From CAYFUG01 sp964346295 (lineage in GTDB: Bacteria > Patescibacteriota > Minisyncoccia > Moranbacterales > DUUL01), in contig CAYFUG010000021.1 in NCBI GenBank assembly GCA_964346295.1, forward strand, positions 1 through 19,720: a DNA stretch of 19,720 nt, written 5' to 3'. The notes beneath the pieces were generated by a model, which saw nothing but the letters and a program-made list of their open reading frames with translations, had not been told where the DNA came from and did no database searches. Positions 16,792-19,720 of this stretch are shown one piece after another. The position numbers and the translations under genes were made by a program. The first letter of the stretch is position 1; every line of letters begins with the position of its first letter.

Positions 16792-16820
16792 TTGACATTT
16801 TTTGAAAAGTATGCTATTGT
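16792..16820 (+). promoter_or_regulatory. Consensus extended -10 sigma-70 promoter
   Basis: A perfect -35 TTGACA (16792-16797), a 17-base spacer and -10 TATTGT (16815-16820) preceded by TGC. It is the best promoter in the window. The expected start near 16826-16828 coincides with the 5' base of the hairpin that follows, so the product should begin with a stem. No ORF follows within 600 bases on this strand, so it most likely drives a non-coding RNA. Confidence 0.85.
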
Positions 16821-16825
16821 AGTAT

Positions 16826-16955
16826 GTTAACCAAAAGGCCTATTTTAGGCACTAAAAAGACTTCTAAAAAAAGTCAAAAAGTGCTAAGAAGTAATTAACA
16901 AGGCCTTGGTTAACTAAAAAGTTAGAAGTTTAGAAATGTACTTTGACAACTGAAT
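16826..16955 (+). ncRNA. Predicted nested-hairpin RNA with boxA-like segment
   Basis: The predicted transcript starts with GTTAACCAA (16826-16834) and GGCCT (16837-16841), which pair with AGGCC (16901-16905) and TTGGTTAAC (16906-16914). Inside, TTAG-CACT (16845-16853, one bulged G) pairs with AGTGCTAA (16880-16887), and GACTT (16859-16863) with AAGTC (16871-16875). The three stems are strictly nested, giving one long rod. After it comes TGTACTTTGACAACTGAAT (16937-16955), very close to the boxA-type rRNA leader sequence TGTTCTTTGAAAACT of Gram-positive bacteria. The 3' end is unclear; no plus-strand terminator is obvious before 17006. I do not recognise the RNA. It could be an sRNA or an orphan rRNA-leader-like antitermination element. 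Confidence 0.6.
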
Positions 16956-17005
16956 AATCCGGTCTCGCTTTTTGTTTGCTTTGACTGTTTTAGCTTTTTT
17001 GCAAC

Positions 17006-17029
17006 AAAAAACACCCTGATTAAGGATGT
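17006..17029 (-). terminator. Terminator of the tRNA gene
   Basis: On the minus strand ACATCCT pairs with AGGGTGT (one G-U) around a TAATC loop, followed by six T. It lies ten bases past the 3' end of the tRNA gene. Confidence 0.75.
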
Positions 17030-17038
17030 CGCTTGTTG

Positions 17039-17110
17039 TGGACCTGACGGGAATCGAACCCGCACAAGCTGTCTGTCAAAAACAGTATGCTACCATTACA
17101 TCACAGGCCC
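17039..17110 (-). tRNA. tRNA with irregular anticodon loop, isotype uncertain
   Basis: A 72-base cloverleaf: acceptor GGGCCTG with CAGGTCC and discriminator A; D stem ATGT with GCAT around the minimal loop AATGGTA; anticodon stem CTGTT with GACAG; five-base variable region; T stem GCGGG with CCCGT and the canonical loop TTCGATT. CCA is not encoded. The best-paired anticodon stem gives loop TTTGACA, hence anticodon UGA (Ser) with C at position 37, which is abnormal, and there is no long variable arm as serine tRNAs have. Shifting to UUG (Gln) or GAC (Val) restores a purine at 37 but breaks the stem. It has its own promoter and terminator. It may be an unusual functional tRNA or a decayed or tRNA-like gene. 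tRNAscan-SE or Infernal scoring would decide. Confidence 0.78.
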
Positions 17111-17124
17111 AGGTTCACGCTGCC

Positions 17125-17153
17125 AATATAAACAAAAAAGACTTCTTTTGCAA
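17125..17153 (-). promoter_or_regulatory. Probable promoter of the tRNA gene
   Basis: On the minus strand TTGCAA (17153-17148) and TATATT (17130-17125) are 17 bases apart, placing the start about eight bases before the tRNA 5' end. It overlaps the terminator hairpin of the upstream small RNA, so the two transcription units are tightly packed. Confidence 0.55.
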
Positions 17154-17159
17154 GAAGCC
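17134..17159 (-). terminator. Rho-independent terminator of the minus-strand small RNA
   Basis: On the minus strand GGCTTCTT pairs with AAGAAGTC around a GCAA loop (8 bp, one G-U), then six T. Read on the plus strand the stem has an A-C mismatch and a weaker T-run, so minus is the better orientation. Confidence 0.75.
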
Positions 17160-17209
17160 TCTTTTGTTGACAGACAGCGTTACCTGCGATGAAGCAGATA
17201 CTGTTTTGT
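17134..17209 (-). ncRNA. Predicted ~75-nt small RNA with complementarity to the adjacent tRNA
   Basis: Bounded by a minus-strand promoter (17245-17216) and a terminator (17159-17134). The 5' part folds as ACAG...CTGC-loop-GCAG...CTGT, followed by the single-stranded segment CTGTCAACAAAAGA and the terminator hairpin. It contains GCTGTCTGTCAA (17178-17167), exactly complementary to TTGACAGACAGC of the tRNA anticodon arm, and AAAACAGTAT, complementary to ATACTGTTTT of the same arm. Promoter, fold and terminator are visible; expression and pairing are inference. It could also be read as an attenuated leader of the tRNA gene. Confidence 0.5.
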
Positions 17210-17215
17210 AAAAAC

Positions 17216-17245
17216 AATGTAGCATACTTGACCCAAAAGTGTCAA
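17216..17245 (-). promoter_or_regulatory. Minus-strand promoter of the small RNA
   Basis: On the minus strand a perfect TTGACA (17245-17240), an 18-base spacer ending in TGC, and TACATT (17221-17216). The -35 lies within a palindrome, which suggests control by a DNA-binding protein. Confidence 0.65.
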
Positions 17246-17247
17246 GT
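17226..17247. promoter_or_regulatory. Operator-like palindrome between divergent units
   Basis: ACTTGAC (17226-17232) and GTCAAGT (17241-17247) form a perfect 7-bp inverted repeat with an 8-base spacer. One half covers the -35 of the minus-strand promoter. The plus-strand -10-like GATAAT (17263-17268) lies 17 bases beyond TGTCAA, a poor -35, so a protein bound here could influence both directions. Confidence 0.5.
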
Positions 17248-17280
17248 GTTTTTTAATGCAAAGATAATACAAAAAAGGCT

Positions 17281-17431
17281 AAAAAAGGCTTTCGCAAGGG
17301 GGTTTTAGGAAAGCAAACAAGCAGTGGGGCCGGATGCCTGGTTTTCCAGTGAACTGGGTAGCAAGGTGCCATCCGGCCAAAGTTTCAAAAAACATCAATT
17401 TTTTGATCCGAAAGCCCCAGGAAAGGGGTGA
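17281..17431 (+). promoter_or_regulatory. Structured 5' leader, riboswitch-like, class unknown
   Basis: A closing stem GGCTTTCG (17287-17294) with CGAAAGCC (17409-17416) encloses a long arm and a hairpin. The arm is GGCCGGATG (17328-17336) with CATCCGGCC (17370-17378), continuing through CCT/AGG and a 6x6 internal loop to CCAG-TGAA-CTGG (17346-17357). A second hairpin is TCAAAAAA (17385-17392) with TTTTTTGA (17399-17406). CCCC (17415-17418) can instead pair with GGGG (17425-17428), which would compete with the closing stem, and the GGGGG at 17298-17302 is a third partner. This competition lies about 10 bases before the Shine-Dalgarno site of the next gene. A possible -10 is GATAAT (17263-17268). 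I compared it from memory with common riboswitch classes and found no match. Confidence 0.65.
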
Positions 17432-17437
17432 GTAGGG

Positions 17438-17444
17438 AAAGGAG
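17438..17444 (+). promoter_or_regulatory. Strong Shine-Dalgarno site
   Basis: AAAGGAG lies six bases before ATG 17451 and fixes that start. It stands out because none of the genes before 16.7 kb has a well-placed Shine-Dalgarno sequence. Confidence 0.85.
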
Positions 17445-17450
17445 AGAAAA

Positions 17451-18308
17451 ATGGGTATATTGAGAAATTTGGGAGGAAGGGTCAAAGGAGCCGGAAGTTG
17501 GTTATTTGGAAATGCAGCCTATCATGGGTTGCATGCCGGCATGTCAGGTCTTTTAGAGAAATTCAAGGACGATCCCGAAGGTGTCAAGACAGCAATTGAA
17601 AAAATTGGGAGTGCCCTCAAATCCAACCCTAAGGGCAAGGGATTGATGGACCAAGTCCTTTTTGGGAAAGTCATCGATCTTTGCGACCTTTCTACTGCTC
17701 AGCGAAAATTTCTCGTGGAAGTTTTGAATGAGATGATTGCTGAGGGAGGAGAGGCCCGGCAGCTGGCGGAGAATTTTATCATCGTGATAGCGCTGGGAGG
17801 AGATCAGCCTGATGATAAGGGAAAAGTCCCTGGCCAGTACATCATCGACGGGTTTATTCACCGGCTGGCGGATTTTTCGGGTCAGGAAAAGAATTGGATC
17901 CGGAAGAATGTTAAACTTATCGGCAGGGATGCCCAGGTTAGATCTCTGGTGGACTCTCTCAGAGAATTTGGAGGAGATGTTGCACAAAAAGCCTGGGCAG
18001 CCATTTCGGGCTTGGACCAATTTGCTGCGGGCAAGGTTGATCAGGCGACTGATGCCATGACCAGTTTTTTTGACGCTCCCAAGAAGAAAAAAGAGGCGGA
18101 GAGAAGTAGAAAAAAGGCCTTAAAGGAGGAAAGGCAGCGGCTGAAGCGGGAGAAGAAGGAGCAGAGAAGTCGGGAGAAGAAGCAGGAGAAAAAAGAGAGG
18201 CGGGGAAGAAAGGACGCGGAAAAGGCTCGAAAAAGGCGGAGCCGAAAAAGTCTTATCTCTGGTATCTCTGGAGCTATTAAAGATTGGGCAGATAATTTAG
18301 AAGAATAG
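17451..18308 (+). CDS. Basic helical protein, unknown function, first gene of two-gene unit
   Basis: A 285-residue protein. Residues 1-210 are mostly amphipathic helices with small-residue turns, including a short hydrophobic patch at 109-117 (FIIVIALGG) too short for a sure membrane helix. Residues 211-267 are almost continuous Lys/Arg/Glu, probably a charged single helix or coiled coil able to bind nucleic acid or acidic surfaces. A short amphipathic end follows (268-285). No signal peptide, no nucleotide-binding or nuclease motif and no recognised family. The leader RNA ends just before its ribosome site. Its stop codon overlaps the Shine-Dalgarno site of the next gene, so the two are translationally linked. 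Codon choice (more C- and G-ending codons) differs from genes to the left, which hints at transfer. Confidence 0.8.
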   Translation: MGILRNLGGRVKGAGSWLFGNAAYHGLHAGMSGLLEKFKDDPEGVKTAIEKIGSALKSNPKGKGLMDQVLFGKVIDLCDLSTAQRKFLVEVLNEMIAEGGEARQLAENFIIVIALGGDQPDDKGKVPGQYIIDGFIHRLADFSGQEKNWIRKNVKLIGRDAQVRSLVDSLREFGGDVAQKAWAAISGLDQFAAGKVDQATDAMTSFFDAPKKKKEAERSRKKALKEERQRLKREKKEQRSREKKQEKKERRGRKDAEKARKRRSRKSLISGISGAIKDWADNLEE

Positions 18309-18312
18309 GAGG
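18307..18312 (+). promoter_or_regulatory. Consensus Shine-Dalgarno overlapping the upstream stop
   Basis: AGGAGG starts on the last two bases of the TAG stop of the preceding gene and lies four bases before ATG 18317, fixing this start and indicating coupled translation. Confidence 0.85.
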
Positions 18313-18316
18313 CGAC

Positions 18317-19558
18317 ATGTTTTTTTCTTCAATTTTCAGGTTTTTTGGTGAGTGGATTAGGATTTCCAGGGATCAAGGCAGGGAAATCGGGATGCAAATC
18401 CTGATAGCCCTCGGTCTTTTTTTGGCTCTGGGGCCGGTGAAGTACCTTACCGGCAGCTGGCAAATAACTTTGGTTGTTGGCCTAGCTTTATTTTGCTGGG
18501 TTGCGACCTTTCCCTTTGGAATTCGTCGCCTTATTTGGGTGGCGATCTGGGGGGAAATAGAAGAATTTCTGGGGGCTACTGGAGAGGAGTCTATTAAGGG
18601 AGTACAGAGTCCGGTTTTAAATAACTATCTCAAGGTCTCTGTGCTTTTCTTGATGATTTTTCTTCTGGGGGCCATTATAACCCCCTTTGTCCCTTATGAA
18701 GATGTTAGCCCCTGGCTGCTCCTCTGGACTCCGTTGGCCACTCTTTTTTTAGCGATTTTTCTGGGGGTACTTTCCTGGGATCTTCTTAGAATTATATTGG
18801 GTGGCTTGACTGGCTTGGTAGCAGTGTCTTTTTTTGCTGCCGTGATGGCTTCTTTCGCGCCGAGTTTGCAGGCGATTTCTCCTTTTCATTTGGCTGCTAA
18901 CATTGGCTCGGCTCAGAGTCTGGAGCGCATTCAGGCACAGGCCAGGTCTCAGCAGCACAAAAGGGATCTTGCTATTGTTCGGGAGTGGGTAGAAAAGCAT
19001 CCTTTAGATAAACTTCCGGATATTGCAGAAAAGCCTTATGCCACATTTAAGGCGCTGTTAGATAAAGGGAAAAAACCTCTTCTAGTTGAAGCCGCCGTGA
19101 TAGTCAAGGCCAAAGAAGCAGAAAAGGCCGCTACCAAAGCTAAGGCTGAAGCTGCCGCGAAGTTGCGGCAAAAAAGAAAAACGGTTGCGCCGGTGGCCCC
19201 AGCAGTGCCCGTGGTGAGAAACCACGGAACTTATGCGGAAATCACCATCCCGTCTGCTCTTCAGACCGGTTTCCGCATCGAAGAATTCCCCCATATCGCT
19301 TTGGGGGGAGCGGATAAGGTAGAAATTCAATTTCTTCCGGCTAATGGAGTAATTGAATACCATTGGCCTGGAAGTTCCTGGGTCACGCAGTCTTCGGGGA
19401 GCTTCCGGTGCTCCCTAGGTGACCTCAAGGGATACGAAAAATCGGAGTTTAGGGGAGCAAATACTATCAAGATTCTCCCTTACAACTCCAACACTTACCG
19501 TTATGAGGGGACGGTGAGTGTTACTGGAAAAATCACCCTCGGAAAGCTCGACCGATGA
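18317..19558 (+). CDS. Polytopic membrane protein with C-terminal beta domain, unknown function
   Basis: A 413-residue protein. Membrane helices are likely at about 26-42, 48-66, 105-125, 132-152 and 156-180. A hydrophilic helical segment follows (200-255), then an Ala/Lys-rich helix (258-290), a Pro/Ala/Val linker (290-300) and a beta-rich C-terminal domain (300-413) with many aromatic and glycine residues (YHWPGSSWVTQSSGSF). I recognise no family. The C-terminal domain recalls small ligand- or carbohydrate-binding beta sandwiches in general look only. No cleavable signal peptide is evident. It is co-transcribed with the basic helical protein and ends 18 bases before a terminator. The pair may form a membrane complex; that is inference from coupling. 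Confidence 0.8.
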   Translation: MFFSSIFRFFGEWIRISRDQGREIGMQILIALGLFLALGPVKYLTGSWQITLVVGLALFCWVATFPFGIRRLIWVAIWGEIEEFLGATGEESIKGVQSPVLNNYLKVSVLFLMIFLLGAIITPFVPYEDVSPWLLLWTPLATLFLAIFLGVLSWDLLRIILGGLTGLVAVSFFAAVMASFAPSLQAISPFHLAANIGSAQSLERIQAQARSQQHKRDLAIVREWVEKHPLDKLPDIAEKPYATFKALLDKGKKPLLVEAAVIVKAKEAEKAATKAKAEAAAKLRQKRKTVAPVAPAVPVVRNHGTYAEITIPSALQTGFRIEEFPHIALGGADKVEIQFLPANGVIEYHWPGSSWVTQSSGSFRCSLGDLKGYEKSEFRGANTIKILPYNSNTYRYEGTVSVTGKITLGKLDR

Positions 19559-19576
19559 ATCTATCGGTTAGAGCTG

Positions 19577-19613
19577 AAAGCCCCGTGTCGCATTGCCGCC
19601 GCGGGGTTTTCTT
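19577..19613 (+). terminator. Terminator after the two-gene unit
   Basis: AAAGCCCCG (19577-19585) pairs with CGGGGTTTT (19102+500 = 19602-19610; one G-U) around a 16-base GC-rich loop, followed by CTT. The T-run is TTTTCTT, so termination should be moderate to strong. It closes the cassette that starts with the structured leader. Confidence 0.75.
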
Positions 19614-19720
19614 ATGGCTTAAAAATGGGTAAAATAGCCAAAATTGCTTTTGTTCAGATTGCTAAAATCGTGATACATCATCTAAAAATCTAACCCTACG
19701 CTGATTCGATTTATCATTTA
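19614..19720. other. Window end, no supported gene
   Basis: Only a 22-codon ORF (19625-19693, MGKIAKIAFVQIAKIVIHHLKI without a ribosome site) is open here. No promoter, RNA gene or repeat is evident. Confidence 0.4.

Noticed and set aside
16937..17038. Start of an rRNA operon
   Set aside because: The boxA-like sequence suggested it, but nothing resembling 16S, 23S or 5S rRNA follows in the window.
17026..17211. 61-codon plus-strand ORF
   Set aside because: It runs through the antisense strand of the tRNA gene and the terminators; no ribosome site.
17327..17379. SRP RNA, tmRNA or RNase P RNA in the structured leader
   Set aside because: The long GC-rich arm prompted the comparison, but the SRP GGAAG/AGCAG loop, the tmRNA T-arm and the RNase P GAGGAAAGTC-type conserved segments are absent.
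17553..18020. 155-codon minus-strand ORF
   Set aside because: Antisense shadow of the gene at 17451, which has a strong Shine-Dalgarno site and coupling to the next gene.
19625..19693. 22-codon ORF with an IAKI repeat
   Set aside because: No Shine-Dalgarno site or promoter, very short, and near the window edge; too little evidence to call a gene.
1..19720. CRISPR array or UGA recoding
   Set aside because: No regularly spaced direct repeats are present, and several full-length genes end at TGA with no long in-frame extension.

Overview
The window reads like a chromosomal segment of a Patescibacteria / Candidate Phyla Radiation bacterium. This is inferred from small, AT-rich genes with GTG and TTG starts, few Shine-Dalgarno sites, a DnaN-DciA pair followed by exported proteins, and a VirB6/TrbL-like plus two-helix-pilin membrane cluster. 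No rRNA or other marker gene is present to fix the lineage. TGA is used as an ordinary stop (dnaN, the pilin gene, the last gene), so UGA is not visibly recoded.

Layout, 1-3.5 kb: a hairpin of unknown role, dnaN (sliding clamp), a short DciA/DUF721-like gene and a UbiA-family membrane prenyltransferase with a long N-terminal membrane extension. 3.7-16.7 kb: a run of plus-strand genes for the cell surface. These are an exported protein with DxDxDG calcium-type repeats, an exported helical protein, a VirB6/TrbL-like polytopic protein with an arginine-rich and Gly/Ala/Gln-rich tail, two proteins of unknown function, a CPBP-like membrane protein lacking the usual catalytic residues, a large cysteine-rich exported protein with Ig-like character and a C-terminal anchor, a TrbC/VirB2-like pilin, and a membrane-anchored beta-propeller. 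I infer one envelope-spanning secretion or pilus-type apparatus. No VirB4-type ATPase is encoded here. A 608-base gap before the beta-propeller gene holds a striking branched palindromic element. The run ends at a strong terminator at 16715-16740.

16.78-17.25 kb is a compact RNA locus. A consensus extended -10 promoter on the plus strand drives a nested hairpin RNA followed by a boxA-like sequence. On the minus strand there is a promoter, a predicted ~75-nt small RNA with its own terminator, and then a tRNA gene with its own promoter and terminator. The small RNA and its promoter carry stretches complementary to the D and anticodon arms of that tRNA, and the tRNA has an irregular anticodon loop. 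I consider this the best candidate for something undescribed.

17.28-19.61 kb looks like a separate cassette. It has a ~150-nt highly structured 5' leader resembling a riboswitch or other cis-regulatory RNA of no class I recognise, two genes of unknown function with canonical Shine-Dalgarno sites and a visibly more GC-rich style than the genes upstream, and a terminator. It may be horizontally acquired. The sequence after it holds at most a 22-codon ORF.
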